A stretch of 64,000 nt of DNA from JOPF133 sp035505095 (GTDB lineage: Bacteria; Acidobacteriota; Terriglobia; Bryobacterales; Bryobacteraceae): NCBI GenBank assembly GCA_035505095.1, contig DATJRE010000533.1, positions 1-64,000 on the forward strand, written 5' to 3'. A model generated the notes under the pieces. The model did not search any database and was not told the origin of the DNA. It saw only the letters and a list, made by a program, of their open reading frames with translations. Positions 16,973 to 26,982 of this stretch are shown piece after piece; position 1 is the stretch's first letter, and each line of letters opens with the position of its first letter. A program made the translations under genes and the position numbers.

Positions 16973-18985
16973 TCATTGCGCCAGGGCAAAGGTAAAAACT
17001 CCGCCATTTCCGGCCAGAGCCACATATTGTGTACCGCCGACCATGTAGCTCATCGGGGAAGCCCGCCAGGATTGGCCGGTTTCGAAATGCCAAACGGGGA
17101 TTCCGGTGTTGGAATCGAGCGCCGTAAATGTGCCCCCGCTCTCGCCGAAGAACACCAGGCCCCCGGCCGTCGCGAGCGTACCGGAGCCGCTGCCGTTGGG
17201 TAGCGGATACTCCCAAACTTTTGAGCCGGTGTGGATATCTATGGCGTGAATAAAGCTCTGGCTGCCCCCTTGCCGCCCGCCAAAGGACCCGCCAAAAAAT
17301 CGCTGGCCCATTTCGGGCGGCGTGGGATCTTTGCGGATTGCAGAGCAGCCCTCGAAAAGCCGCACGAAGAACAATTTCGACACCGGATCCAAAGACACCG
17401 AGGGCCATTTCTGGGTGCCGGTCTGGCAGGTCAGCGTTCCTGCGATGGTGGTTTCGAAGTGATCGGTCAAAATGGGGCGGCCATCCTTGCCGTATCCGGT
17501 GGTCCAGTTTTGTTTGCCCAGCGGCGCGGCCAGCAGCAATTGTCCGTCGGTGCGATCCAGAACGAAGAAGAAGCCATTCTCATCGGCGTGCACCAGCAAC
17601 TTACGAAGACGCCCCTCCCATGGTTCGTCAACCAGGACCAGCGGCCCGTTGGCATCCCAATCGTGGGTGTCGTGGGGCGTGAATTGGAAGTACCATTTCA
17701 TGATCCCCGTCTTTACGTCGAGCGCGACCACGCTGTTGGTGTACAGGTTGTCGCCCTTGCGCTCATCGCCATTAAAATCTGGGCAGGGATTGCCCACGGT
17801 CCAGTAGACCAACCCGAGGGCCGCATCGTAGGAACCTGTGACCCAGGTGGCCCCACAACCGTGTTGGAGCGCATTTCCGACCCAGGTTTCGGAGCCTTTC
17901 TCGCCAGCCAGTGGGATGGTCCAGAAGCGCCAGGCACGCTCGCCGTTGGCAACTCGATAGGCATCCACAAAGCCGCGCGCGCCTTCCTCGCCACCGGCGA
18001 TACCGGAGAGCACCAGATCGCCGATCACGAGGGGAGCGGCGGTTGCGCTGTAGCCCTGCTTGGTGTCGCCCATCGTGACATCCCACACCTTGCGGCCGGT
18101 GAGGCGGTCAAGCGCCAGCAGATGCGCGTTGTCCGTGATCATAAAGACACGGTTTCCGGAGAGCGCCACGCCGCGATTGGCGCCGCCACCTGCCTCGCTG
18201 AGCAGGCCGGGAGTTCGCGGCGTCCGGAAGGACCAGATCTGGCGCCCCGTGGTTGCGTCGAGCGCGTAAGCCTCGTTCGCGGCGGTGATGTACATGACGC
18301 CGTCCACGACCACCGGGGTAACTTCCAGCCGCGGCGCGCCAGGAACCGGGAAAATCCAGGCCGGGGCCAGGCGCTTCACATTGGCCGGAGTAATCTGAGC
18401 GAGCGAACTATAGCGGTTGCCACTGTAGCCGCCATCGTAATTGGGCCAGTCGAGTTTTGGCTCGATCGGGCGCTCCGCATACGTATCGCCGCTACGCGTC
18501 ATTAGATGGAATTTGCCATCGGCGGTCAATAGGGTGGCGCTGAACGGGGTCGAACTGGTCAGTGTGCCATCAAGAGTGCGGCCATCTTGAAGTCTCAGTG
18601 TCGCGGGGTGTGGCTGAAATCGTCCTCCGCCGCGGCCGCCGCGGGCCGGTCCCCCCGCGGCACTGATTGCGCCAGAGGCCAGACCGCGCAGATGACCGAT
18701 CAGCACCTTCATCTCGGAATCGTCGAAATCGAATTTGGGCATGCCCTTGCCGGGGCGGCCGTTGCGCACCAAAGTGGAGAGTTCCTCGTCGGAATGGGAA
18801 GCAACGAAGGGGAGGATGCCGATGGCCCGGTCGGTGCCGTTGGCATCGCCGCCGTGACAGATCGTGCAATGCGTTTCGAATGTCTTCGGAGGGCGGGCCT
18901 GCGGCTGAGCGAGCGACCACGGCGCCAGGAGGAAGAAACAGGTAGATGTCCCGATCGTCGTGAGGGATGAAGTGGGTCGTCTCAT
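16973..18985 (-). CDS. Exported cytochrome c-PQQ-dependent dehydrogenase
   Basis: The 670-residue precursor has a signal peptide (residues 1 to about 26). A cytochrome c domain follows, with haem motif C40-T-I-C43-H44 and a likely axial Met near GKGMPKF. A Gly/Arg-rich linker (ARGGRGGGR) comes next, then a small strand-rich module (LRLQDGRTLDG, FSATLLTADGKFHL). The rest is a quinoprotein beta-propeller with repeated W-docking motifs (ALDATTGRQIWSF, ALDRLTGRKVWDV, ALDVKTGIMKWYF, AIDIHTGSKVWEY, ALDSNTGIPVWHF). Such enzymes oxidise alcohols or sugars in the periplasm with PQQ and pass electrons to the haem. No pqq biosynthesis genes are in the window. The haem is at the N-terminus, not the C-terminus as in type II alcohol dehydrogenases. 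Confidence 0.88.
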   Translation of the reverse strand: MRRPTSSLTTIGTSTCFFLLAPWSLAQPQARPPKTFETHCTICHGGDANGTDRAIGILPFVASHSDEELSTLVRNGRPGKGMPKFDFDDSEMKVLIGHLRGLASGAISAAGGPARGGRGGGRFQPHPATLRLQDGRTLDGTLTSSTPFSATLLTADGKFHLMTRSGDTYAERPIEPKLDWPNYDGGYSGNRYSSLAQITPANVKRLAPAWIFPVPGAPRLEVTPVVVDGVMYITAANEAYALDATTGRQIWSFRTPRTPGLLSEAGGGANRGVALSGNRVFMITDNAHLLALDRLTGRKVWDVTMGDTKQGYSATAAPLVIGDLVLSGIAGGEEGARGFVDAYRVANGERAWRFWTIPLAGEKGSETWVGNALQHGCGATWVTGSYDAALGLVYWTVGNPCPDFNGDERKGDNLYTNSVVALDVKTGIMKWYFQFTPHDTHDWDANGPLVLVDEPWEGRLRKLLVHADENGFFFVLDRTDGQLLLAAPLGKQNWTTGYGKDGRPILTDHFETTIAGTLTCQTGTQKWPSVSLDPVSKLFFVRLFEGCSAIRKDPTPPEMGQRFFGGSFGGRQGGSQSFIHAIDIHTGSKVWEYPLPNGSGSGTLATAGGLVFFGESGGTFTALDSNTGIPVWHFETGQSWRASPMSYMVGGTQYVALAGNGGVFTFALAQ

Positions 18986-19219
18986 CAGAATTAGTCCTGC
19001 ACCGTGAGGTGCGCCTTATGCAGCCGATTCTACACCATGCAGTATGTTTCCTCGCGAACAGCGGTCTGCGGCTTCCACGAATCCGTTGTGAACCGGGCAA
19101 GTCCTCCGCCGGCTCGGTCCGGGGTTCCCATTGCCACGAATGAACTCGCCGACGATAATACTTGGAACGGAGCCTTGCCGAGGCTTTTTAAAACGCGAGC
19201 GGAATTTGCAGGGGCGCAC

Positions 19220-19750
19220 GTGGTAGACGCATTCCATCCGAAAGACGGGCGGCCGGCTCGTGCCGAAACGGTGGAGCGGCACATTCGACTGGAGAATGAG
19301 CATGACCTGGAAGGTGTACTCGGCACCTTCGGCGATGCGGCACGGTACGACGATGAGCCGTGGGATGAACATTATACGGGCAGGAACGGAGTGCGCCTGT
19401 TTTATGAGCAGTTGATGAAGGCTCTTCCCGATCTGGAGATCGCGGTGCAGCACCGGCATGAGACAGAGGATGCCATTTTGGTTGAGGTCATCATTCGCGG
19501 CACACACCTGGGCGGCTGGCGTGGACTGCCGGCGACCGGGCGGCGCGTCGAGTTTCCGCTTTGCGGTGTGTATACGTTTGATTCCGATAATCGTCTGGCC
19601 GGTGAAAAAATCTACTATGACCGCGCCACGGTGTTGAGACAACTCGGCGTGTTTCACGAGCCGCAAACCCTGTTGGGCCAAATCGGCCTTCTGGCGACTC
19701 ATCCCGCCACGATTGCCCGTGCTTTCGCAAGAAAGCTGTGGCGGAGGTGA
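19220..19750 (+). CDS. SnoaL-like (NTF2-fold) protein, ester-cyclase family
   Basis: The region from about AETVERHI to the end fits a SnoaL-like polyketide-cyclase domain. It has an N-terminal helix (LENEHDLEGVLGTFG), YTGRNGVRLFYEQLMKALPDLEI, the strand VEVIIRGTHLGGWRGLPATGRRVEFPLCGVYTF, and KIYYDRATVLRQLG. NTF2-fold proteins of this type bind small molecules and some catalyse aldol ring closure; the ligand is unknown. I chose the GTG at 19220 because AGGGG lies five bases before it and the predicted domain begins soon after. The frame is open upstream to about 19004, so an ATG at 19037 would give a longer protein with an unusual N-terminus. It is divergent from the PQQ dehydrogenase gene. 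Confidence 0.72.
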   Translation: MVDAFHPKDGRPARAETVERHIRLENEHDLEGVLGTFGDAARYDDEPWDEHYTGRNGVRLFYEQLMKALPDLEIAVQHRHETEDAILVEVIIRGTHLGGWRGLPATGRRVEFPLCGVYTFDSDNRLAGEKIYYDRATVLRQLGVFHEPQTLLGQIGLLATHPATIARAFARKLWRR

Positions 19751-19963
19751 TTCGTCCGCCAGGCCGTCCTCCCTGATCTGCGCGATTTCTGCTAAGGCGC
19801 GCTTCGAGCAGCATTCGTTGAGCGGTCCAGGAGCACTCGACGGAGCGCCTGGCACACCTCGTAGCCGGGTGGAAGCCGTCGCCCAGCCGCCCAGCCAAGG
19901 CCAGCGGCCGAACCTCCCGGAACGAGACCGCCTCCCGGAGCGCGGTGAGCCGCCGGACTTTGT

Positions 19964-21880
19964 TTACTGCTGCTGGCCGGGCGTAGTCCCCGTCGGCCAG
20001 GAAACTGGCGCGGCTTGGGTCGGCGGCGCCGCGGTGCAGGGGCTGGGACGCTCGGGCGCCTTCACCCCGGCCGGCAACATGAACTCTGCCACCGGGGTCA
20101 CCGGCAGATTGGCCCCGCCCCGGCCCGCGCCGCCCCGGGCTCTGGGAGTCGGAGGCGGGGGCATGGTAGCAGCCGAACAGCGCGGCACCATCTGGTCGGC
20201 GTTGGCGAGGGAGTAGAGGGTCAGTGCCTCTTCCACCGCCGCCTCGCGCATGTCCGGCTCGTAGATCCGCTCGTAGGTGTCGAAGTTGGTGTGGTGCGTG
20301 TAGGTGTTATAGTCGAACGGATCCTGGCTGTAGCCCACACCCGGCAGCCCCGCGTTGTTGAACGAGGTGCTGTCGGTGCCGCCGGTCTGGCGGCCGACGG
20401 TGGGGTTGACGCGATAGAAGCCCCAGTCCTTGAAATTGTCCATCGCCGTCTGCACCATAGCAGCGGCCTCGGGCGGCCCGAACACGCTGGCGGCGCGCGG
20501 CTTGCCGGTGCCGTCATCGAGGTTTAGGTAGGCATCGAGCTTGAACCATTCCGGCTTGGGGTTCTCGGCGCTGCCAAAGTGCTGTGCCACATAAGCGATC
20601 GAACCATACAGGCCTTCCTCCTCGCCGCTCCACAGCGCCACGCGGATGGTGCGGCGGTGGGGCAGGTTGAGCGTGTGAATCAGCCGCAAAGCCTCGACTG
20701 CCACCGAGCCGCCGGCCGCGTTGTCGGTCGCGCCGGTGGCCGGGTTCCAGGAGTCGAAGTGACCGCCGTTCATCACCACTTCGTCGGCCTTGTCGGTGCC
20801 GGGCAGCTCACCCACCACGTTATAGACGGTACGCCCGGCGGGATAGAACTCGTTGTGGATGTCGATCCGCAAAACCACCGGGATGTGGTCGATGGTCGTT
20901 GTGCGGTAGATGCGTCCATAGTCCTCGTTGCCCATGAGCAGGGAGGGCAAGTTGGGGTTGTTGGGGTTCTCGTTGTAACCCGCGGTGGATTGCTGGACGA
21001 TCACGCCGTAGGCGCGGCCGGCATCGGTCACCTTGACCAGGGCGCCGTTCTCGCTCAGGAACTTGTTCACCTGCTGGGCAATCTCGGCCGCAGTGAGGCC
21101 CTCGGGCGTCTCCCCACCGCGTCCACCACCGCCGCCACCACCCGGACGGCCGCCGCCTCGGGCGGCCTGCGACCAGCTATCTTCGGCACGCCGCAATGGC
21201 GCCGGAACGAAGTTCTCCGCCACCTGCACGTGCGGGCCGTAGAAGATGATGGCGCCGCGAACCTTGTCTTTGATCGTCGCCAGGTAGTTGTCGAGCTCAG
21301 CCTGGGTCACGGGCTTGCGCTCGGCCGGCTTCACCGCTGGCATGGGCGGCGGCGCTGAGCCGGGATTCTCGATGGCCGCCAACTGCTCGGGCGTCATGCC
21401 TCCGCCGCGCCCGCCGCGTCCGCCGCCTCGGCCGCCACGCCCGCCGCGACCGGCGCCCGGCGGGGGCTGGGGAGGTTCGACCACCAGCACCGTCCCCTGC
21501 ACTGGGCCGTTGGTGCCCGGCGTCCAGGAGACTGCCCGCACGTTCAGGGGTTGCTGGAAAGGCGAGACCGCGTTGGCTTCCAGATTCCAGTTCTGCCAGC
21601 CGGGATGGTTGAAGTTCCAGGCTTCGAGGTGGACATTCGAAAAGCCCCACTTCACCATCTGACCCACCGCGAAGTCCTGCGCCGCGCGCAGACCGGGCGA
21701 GCCGGTGAGGCGCGGACCGTAAACATCGGTCACCTCGTGCAGCCACCACATCAACTGCGAATCCTTGGTTTCCTGCTCCCGTAACTGGGTTTTGACCTCT
21801 GTCAATCCGGGCGCCTGCGCCAGCGCCGGAAGAATCGCCAAGCCGCAAGCCGCAAGCGTATAAGCCAAATGCCGGGTCAT
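19964..21880 (-). CDS. Secreted M28-family zinc aminopeptidase/carboxypeptidase
   Basis: The 638-residue precursor has a signal peptide (1 to about 22). A PA-like insert lies between about 190 and 300. The M28 catalytic domain carries the dinuclear zinc ligands in order: H374 (GGHFDSW), D386 (GATDNAAG), E420/E421 (SGEEEGLYGS, base plus ligand), D455 (YLNLDDG) and a His in THHTNFD (about 529-530). It should release terminal residues from peptides outside the cell. Two Gly/Arg-rich low-complexity inserts (about 143-161 and 241-256) and a Pro-rich C-terminus (about 585-638) make it longer than usual. The nearby secreted S9 peptidase suggests a scavenging proteolytic lifestyle. The start is the first ATG before the signal peptide. 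Confidence 0.92.
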   Translation of the reverse strand: MTRHLAYTLAACGLAILPALAQAPGLTEVKTQLREQETKDSQLMWWLHEVTDVYGPRLTGSPGLRAAQDFAVGQMVKWGFSNVHLEAWNFNHPGWQNWNLEANAVSPFQQPLNVRAVSWTPGTNGPVQGTVLVVEPPQPPPGAGRGGRGGRGGGRGGRGGGMTPEQLAAIENPGSAPPPMPAVKPAERKPVTQAELDNYLATIKDKVRGAIIFYGPHVQVAENFVPAPLRRAEDSWSQAARGGGRPGGGGGGGRGGETPEGLTAAEIAQQVNKFLSENGALVKVTDAGRAYGVIVQQSTAGYNENPNNPNLPSLLMGNEDYGRIYRTTTIDHIPVVLRIDIHNEFYPAGRTVYNVVGELPGTDKADEVVMNGGHFDSWNPATGATDNAAGGSVAVEALRLIHTLNLPHRRTIRVALWSGEEEGLYGSIAYVAQHFGSAENPKPEWFKLDAYLNLDDGTGKPRAASVFGPPEAAAMVQTAMDNFKDWGFYRVNPTVGRQTGGTDSTSFNNAGLPGVGYSQDPFDYNTYTHHTNFDTYERIYEPDMREAAVEEALTLYSLANADQMVPRCSAATMPPPPTPRARGGAGRGGANLPVTPVAEFMLPAGVKAPERPSPCTAAPPTQAAPVSWPTGTTPGQQQ

Positions 21881-22187
21881 GTGTGTCTCCCTCGAAGCTC
21901 AAAATTGCGCAAAAGCGCAGCTATTGTACGGAATCGCTCCAGGACAATGCCGCCATTGTACACCCAGCCGCGCTTCCGGCGCTCGGGCGGCAGGGTGACA
22001 GAGGTTCGTTCGGCCGGCTCCATCCGCTGTTCGTCAGACTATGGGCGTTTGGCAAACACGCCAAAAGGGCCGGCAGGGTGGGACTGGAGTGCGCGGGAGG
22101 GACCAAAGCGCGAAACTCACGGAAATTCCCGGGACTTTTGGGAAGCTGGGCGCGTCCGATTTACCATAGGGTCACGAAGGAGGAGCG

Positions 22188-23117
22188 ATGAGCCGGTTAC
22201 TTCAGAGGGCATTCTGGCTGTCCGTTTGCCTGGTGATGGCGGGAGCCGGGCAAACGCCGCCCGCGTTCGAAGTGGCTTCCGTCAAACCTGCCGAGCAGCC
22301 CGGGCGCAGCCCCATCTTTTGCCTGGTTCCGTGCTCCCCCGGCGAGCGGCTTACGGTGACCGGAACACGGGTGGACATCCGCTGGATGAGTCTGCGCAAG
22401 CTGATCTTCACGGCCTACCGCATCAAGCCCTACCAGTTGACCGGGCCGGACTGGATGCAGTCGGAGCGCTTCGATATTGTCGCCAAGATCCCCGCCGGCG
22501 CGTCACCGGACCAGGTTCCGGAGATGCTGCAGGCCCTGCTGGCCGAACGGTTCAAGCTGACGGTCCACCGTGAGACCAGGGATATGCCGGTGCTGGCCTT
22601 GGTGGTGGGCAAGAACGGTCCGCACCTGGAGCCGGCCGCGCCCGATGCCGACGCGTTGGCCGCCAAGGCGATAGCGGCGCCGGGAGGCCGCGGATTGTAC
22701 TCCGGGCAGGGCGAGGCACACATAGACGACAGCGGCCACGCAACCTCGACGGGGGCGCCGTGGGGCCCGGTGACAGCCAGTCCGCCGCGCGACGGAACCC
22801 CCCACTTCGATCTGATGGCGGTGAGCATGGCGGGTCTGGCGGAATTGCTGGCGCCGCACGAAGACCGTCCGGTGATCGATATGACCGAGTTGAAGGGGCG
22901 CTATCGCATGCAGGTGGTGATGGATTTGCCTCCGCCGCCTCCTCCTGGAGCCGATGGCGGGGGAAGGAGCGGTGGTGGCGGCGGTCCCATGGGCGACCCG
23001 CTGGGCGAAGGTTTTTTTAAGGCTCTCGACAAGGCCGGCCTGAAGCTGGAAAAGCGCAATGCGCCAGTGGCCACCGTGGTGGTGGACCACCTGGAAAAGA
23101 GGCCCACCGAGAACTGA
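22188..23117 (+). CDS. TIGR03435 (Soli_cterm) family secreted protein
   Basis: The 309-residue precursor has a signal peptide ending near MAGAGQTPP. It opens with FEVASVKPA, the family hallmark, followed by LRKLIFTAYRIKPYQLTGPDWMQSERFDI, AKIPAGAS, MLQALLAERFKLTVHRETRDMPVLALVVGKNGPHL and a C-terminal VVVDHLEKRPTEN. This family is greatly expanded in Solibacter-type Acidobacteria and has no known function. A Gly-rich stretch (about residues 255-275) sits before the C-terminal block. AAGGAGGAG lies 3-4 bases before the ATG, one of the strongest ribosome binding sites in the window. It is divergent from the M28 peptidase. Confidence 0.93.
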   Translation: MSRLLQRAFWLSVCLVMAGAGQTPPAFEVASVKPAEQPGRSPIFCLVPCSPGERLTVTGTRVDIRWMSLRKLIFTAYRIKPYQLTGPDWMQSERFDIVAKIPAGASPDQVPEMLQALLAERFKLTVHRETRDMPVLALVVGKNGPHLEPAAPDADALAAKAIAAPGGRGLYSGQGEAHIDDSGHATSTGAPWGPVTASPPRDGTPHFDLMAVSMAGLAELLAPHEDRPVIDMTELKGRYRMQVVMDLPPPPPPGADGGGRSGGGGGPMGDPLGEGFFKALDKAGLKLEKRNAPVATVVVDHLEKRPTEN

Positions 23118-23325
23118 TTGGCAGCGCAGAATACGCAGGATGCCGCGCGGACAATCGGCCAGTGCGCCGTGGATGCAGGCCCACGGGACGGGCGGAAACC
23201 GTGTTGCGTGACCCTCCGCAGCATGGCGACGGCGGGAAAGAACTCGAAGCACACGGCCACGATCCCCGTCAAATACACCGTTCTCATGCGGCGCGGCTGA
23301 ATCCCTTGTATCATAGGAAACCGCG

Positions 23326-26300
23326 GTGGAACGTGCCGCGAATATGGATTCGGATCGGCAGGCCCGGATCGAACAGATCCTTCATTCCGCTCTGGAGCAC
23401 GAAGCCGGGGAACGGGCCGCCTTCCTGCGCCAGCTCTGCGGCGGCGACCGCGCCTTGCTGGAGGAGGTGGGCGCCCGCATGCCCGATCTCCGCTCTCTCC
23501 TGACCACCCAAGTCTTTAGCCAGGAAACGGCGGCGCCGGGCAGCCCTGGGCAGCTCTCCAAGGGGCAGTTGCTGGGGCACTACCGGATTCTCTCGGGGCT
23601 GGGAAAAGGCGGGATGGGCGAGGTCTACCTGGCCTTCGACACGCTTCTGGAACGCAAGGTGGCGCTGAAACTGCTCCCGCTGGACTTCACCGGCGACCGC
23701 AACCGCGTCCGGCGATTCGAGCATGAAGCCAAGGCCGCTTCCGCCCTGAACCATCCCAACATCGTCAGCATCTATGGATTGGGCGAGTCCGAGCACGGCC
23801 AGTACATGGTCATGGAGTTGATTGAGGGGCGGGACCTGCGCTCGCTCGATCCCCTGCCGATGACGCCCGCGCGTTTGCGCGAGATCGGAATCCAGGTGGC
23901 GCGGGCGCTCCAAGTCACCCACGCCGCCGGCCTGATCCATCGCGACATCAAGCCCGACAACATCATGGTCCGCCCGGATGGGATCGCCAAGGTGCTGGAT
24001 TTCGGGCTGGCCCGGCTGTCGCGGCCGATTGCCGAACTGGTCGAGACTGCGTTCGTCACCATGCCCGGCACGATCGTCGGAACGGTCTGCTACATGTCGC
24101 CCGAGCAGGCGCGCGGCGAGTGGCTGACCGCCGCATCGGACATCTTCTCGCTCGGCATCGTCTTCTATGAGCTGGCCACCGCGCAGCATCCGTTTCAGGC
24201 CGATTCGGGTATCGGCTACATGCACGCCATCGTTTCGCGGCAGGTGATTCCGCCGTCACGGCTGAATCCCGGGATCCCGGGCTGGCTGGAGACGTTGCTG
24301 CTCCGCATGCTGGAGAAGGACAGCGCCCGGCGCGCCACCGCGGCTGACGTGGTGTCCGCATTGCAGCAGCAGGATTCCGCTGTGCCGGGTGGGGCGGCGC
24401 CGGCTGTTCCCGCCGCGCGGGTTGCCATCGGCAGGCGCAAGGAGCGCGCGGAACTCAACGCCGCGTTCCAGGCTGCACTCGAAGGCAGGAGTTCGATCCT
24501 CGGCATTTCGGGCGAGCCGGGGCAAGGGAAGACCACCCTGGTGGAAGAGTTCCTGACGAACCTCGTCAACCAGAACCAGGCGCTGGTCGCGCGGGGCCGT
24601 TGTTCCGAGCGCCTGGCCGGCGCGGAAGCCTACCTGCCGATCCTCGAGACCCTCGACAGCCTTACCAACGGAGTAGGCGCGGAGAGCGTGGCCGCGGCCA
24701 TGAAGACCCTGGCCCCCACCTGGTATGCGCAGTTGGCGCGGGCCTCGGTGCCTTCCGAACCGGGCGGCGCCCCGTCTTCAGAGAGGCTCAAACGCGAACT
24801 GGCGGCGCTGCTGCAGGAAATCTCCCGCTTGCGGCCCCTGGTGATTTTCCTGGACGATGTCCACTGGGCCGACCTTTCGACCGCCGATCTGCTGTCCTAC
24901 CTGAGCACCAGGCTGGCGGACATCCACGCGCTCATCGTGGTGGCCTATCGCGCGCCCGAGCTGCATTCCAGCAATCCGCAGTTTCTGAAGCTCCTGCTGG
25001 ACCTCCAGGCGCGCGGAAACTGCCGCGAACTCGCCCTGGGATTCTTTTCGGCCGGCGAGATTCAGGAATACATCGACCGCAAGCTTCCCGACCATGATTT
25101 TCCGCCTGCATTCGCGCAGGCCATCCACCAGCGCACGGAGGGCAACCCGCTGTTCGTCGCCGACCTGCTGCGCTACCTGCAGGAACGCCAGGCGATCCTG
25201 CGAGAGAGCGGGCGGTGGAAGCTGAACGGTCCGATTGCCGGGATGCTGAGCGGCGTTCCGGAATCGGTCCGCAGCATGGTGGAGCGCAAAATGGGGCAGC
25301 TTGCGGAGAGCGAGCGCAAGGTGCTGACGGCGGCCAGCGTGCAAGGGTCGGACTTCGACGCCGCGGTGGTGGCGCGGGCCCTGGGTATCGACCCCGCCGA
25401 TATCGAGGAAGGGCTGGAGCAGATCGAGCGCAACAGCGGATTCGTAAAACTCGTGGCTGAGTACGAGTACCCGGACCGCGGCCTGACGCTGCGCTACCGC
25501 TTCGTACATGTGCTGTACCAGAACGCCTTTTTCGCGGCCCTGCGACCCACGCGGCGAGTCTCGCTAAGCAAGGCGGTGGCCGAAGCACTGCTGGAGTTTC
25601 ATGGCGCCCAGGCGGGGAAGATTGCGGCGCAAATCGCATTTCTCTTTGAGACCGCCAGGGATTTCGAGCAGGCCGCGCGCCACTACCATACCGCCGCGCA
25701 AAACGCACTCAAGCTCTTCGCCAACCGTGAGGCGGAGACGCTGTCGCGGCACGGACTCGATGCGGTCCCATCCATACCGGAGTCGCCCGAGCGCACGCGC
25801 CTGGAGTTGGGGCTGCAATCGACGCTCGCGGTGGCGGTCCGCGATCAGAAGACGCATGCGGCGGACGAAACCCTGGAGACTAATCGGCGTTTGCACGAGC
25901 TGTCTCAGGAGGCCGGCGATCAGCGGAGCGCCTTCTCTGCCCAGGTGGGACTTTTTTGGTCCACGCAGGTGGCCGGCAATTATCGGGGAGCGCGCGAACG
26001 TGCCGCGCAGTGTCTGGCCACCGCGGAACAGTTGGGCGACGCCGGTCTGCTGCTGGAGGCGTATTATCTGCTGGGGCACCTGGCGTATCTTCTGGGCGAG
26101 CACGCCGAGTGCGACCGGCGCCTGCGGGCTGCCCTGGCGTTATACGATCCCGCCCGGCACGTCAAGCTGATCGAGGTTTTCGGACTGGACGTTCGCGCGC
26201 ACGGAACGGCGATGCTTGCGTTGAACCTGTGGCACCTCGGCTTTCCGGACCAGGCCAAAGCGAGGATTCAGGAGGCGGTTGCCATCGCCCGGCTACTTCC

Positions 26301-26982
26301 CGCGCCGCTTTCCCTGGCCTCCACTCTCACCGTGGGGATATTCGTCTTCAGCGCGTTAGGGGATCCCTTGGCCATGGAAGAGGCCGCTGGCGAAGTGATT
26401 CTGATCTCTCAGAAGCACAACCTGGAGGCCAACACGCTCTTCTGGGGCAAATTCGGCCGCGGGTGGTCCCTCGCGCGGCGCGGGCAATTGGACGGGGGTA
26501 CGGCGATGATGCGCGAAGCCATGCGCGATGCCGAGGCGATCGGCATGATTTACGTCGCATCCGAGTTTACCCTGCACCTCGCCGAGGTGCTCGCGTCCCA
26601 CGGCGGGGCCGATCAGGCGCTCGGTTTGCTCGACCGGCAACTTCCGGAGGTCGAGCGGACGGGGCGCGGCGAGCTGTTGCCGGAATTCTACCGCTCGAAG
26701 GGCGAACTGCTGCGGCGGCAGGGATTGGCGGCGGCCAGCGAGAGATTCCTGCTGCTGGCTTTCGACTCGGCCCGGCGGACGGGATCGCGATCGTTCGAAC
26801 TGCGCGCGGCAACCAGCCTGGGACGGTTGTACCTGCAGAGCGGCCGGCCGGAGACCGCCCCAACGCTGCTGGCGGATGCGTACGGCGGGTTCACCGAAGG
26901 CTTCGACACGGCCGATTTGCGGGAAGCGAGGGCGCTGCTGGACCGGCTCTCGACGGGAATTACGAATGTCTCATCCGTTTGA
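23326..26982 (+). CDS. Ser/Thr protein kinase fused to AAA ATPase and TPR-like repeats
   Basis: This is a 1218-residue signalling protein. The kinase domain (about 86-350) is complete: glycine loop GKGGMGEVY (93-101), Lys115 (VALKLLP), catalytic HRDIKPDN (Asp207), DFG (225-227), and activation segment to MSPEQARGEW. A STAND/AAA_16-type ATPase follows, with GRRKERAEL and Walker A GEPGQGKTT (396-404), and Walker B in LVIFLDDVHWAD. From about 700 to the end is an alpha-helical repeat region of TPR type. The design matches bacterial PknB-AAA-TPR regulators, in which the repeats sense a partner. AGGAAA five bases before the GTG at 23326 supports that start; ATG 23344 is the alternative. Its stop lies inside the next gene. 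Confidence 0.92.
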   Translation: MERAANMDSDRQARIEQILHSALEHEAGERAAFLRQLCGGDRALLEEVGARMPDLRSLLTTQVFSQETAAPGSPGQLSKGQLLGHYRILSGLGKGGMGEVYLAFDTLLERKVALKLLPLDFTGDRNRVRRFEHEAKAASALNHPNIVSIYGLGESEHGQYMVMELIEGRDLRSLDPLPMTPARLREIGIQVARALQVTHAAGLIHRDIKPDNIMVRPDGIAKVLDFGLARLSRPIAELVETAFVTMPGTIVGTVCYMSPEQARGEWLTAASDIFSLGIVFYELATAQHPFQADSGIGYMHAIVSRQVIPPSRLNPGIPGWLETLLLRMLEKDSARRATAADVVSALQQQDSAVPGGAAPAVPAARVAIGRRKERAELNAAFQAALEGRSSILGISGEPGQGKTTLVEEFLTNLVNQNQALVARGRCSERLAGAEAYLPILETLDSLTNGVGAESVAAAMKTLAPTWYAQLARASVPSEPGGAPSSERLKRELAALLQEISRLRPLVIFLDDVHWADLSTADLLSYLSTRLADIHALIVVAYRAPELHSSNPQFLKLLLDLQARGNCRELALGFFSAGEIQEYIDRKLPDHDFPPAFAQAIHQRTEGNPLFVADLLRYLQERQAILRESGRWKLNGPIAGMLSGVPESVRSMVERKMGQLAESERKVLTAASVQGSDFDAAVVARALGIDPADIEEGLEQIERNSGFVKLVAEYEYPDRGLTLRYRFVHVLYQNAFFAALRPTRRVSLSKAVAEALLEFHGAQAGKIAAQIAFLFETARDFEQAARHYHTAAQNALKLFANREAETLSRHGLDAVPSIPESPERTRLELGLQSTLAVAVRDQKTHAADETLETNRRLHELSQEAGDQRSAFSAQVGLFWSTQVAGNYRGARERAAQCLATAEQLGDAGLLLEAYYLLGHLAYLLGEHAECDRRLRAALALYDPARHVKLIEVFGLDVRAHGTAMLALNLWHLGFPDQAKARIQEAVAIARLLPAPLSLASTLTVGIFVFSALGDPLAMEEAAGEVILISQKHNLEANTLFWGKFGRGWSLARRGQLDGGTAMMREAMRDAEAIGMIYVASEFTLHLAEVLASHGGADQALGLLDRQLPEVERTGRGELLPEFYRSKGELLRRQGLAAASERFLLLAFDSARRTGSRSFELRAATSLGRLYLQSGRPETAPTLLADAYGGFTEGFDTADLREARALLDRLSTGITNVSSV

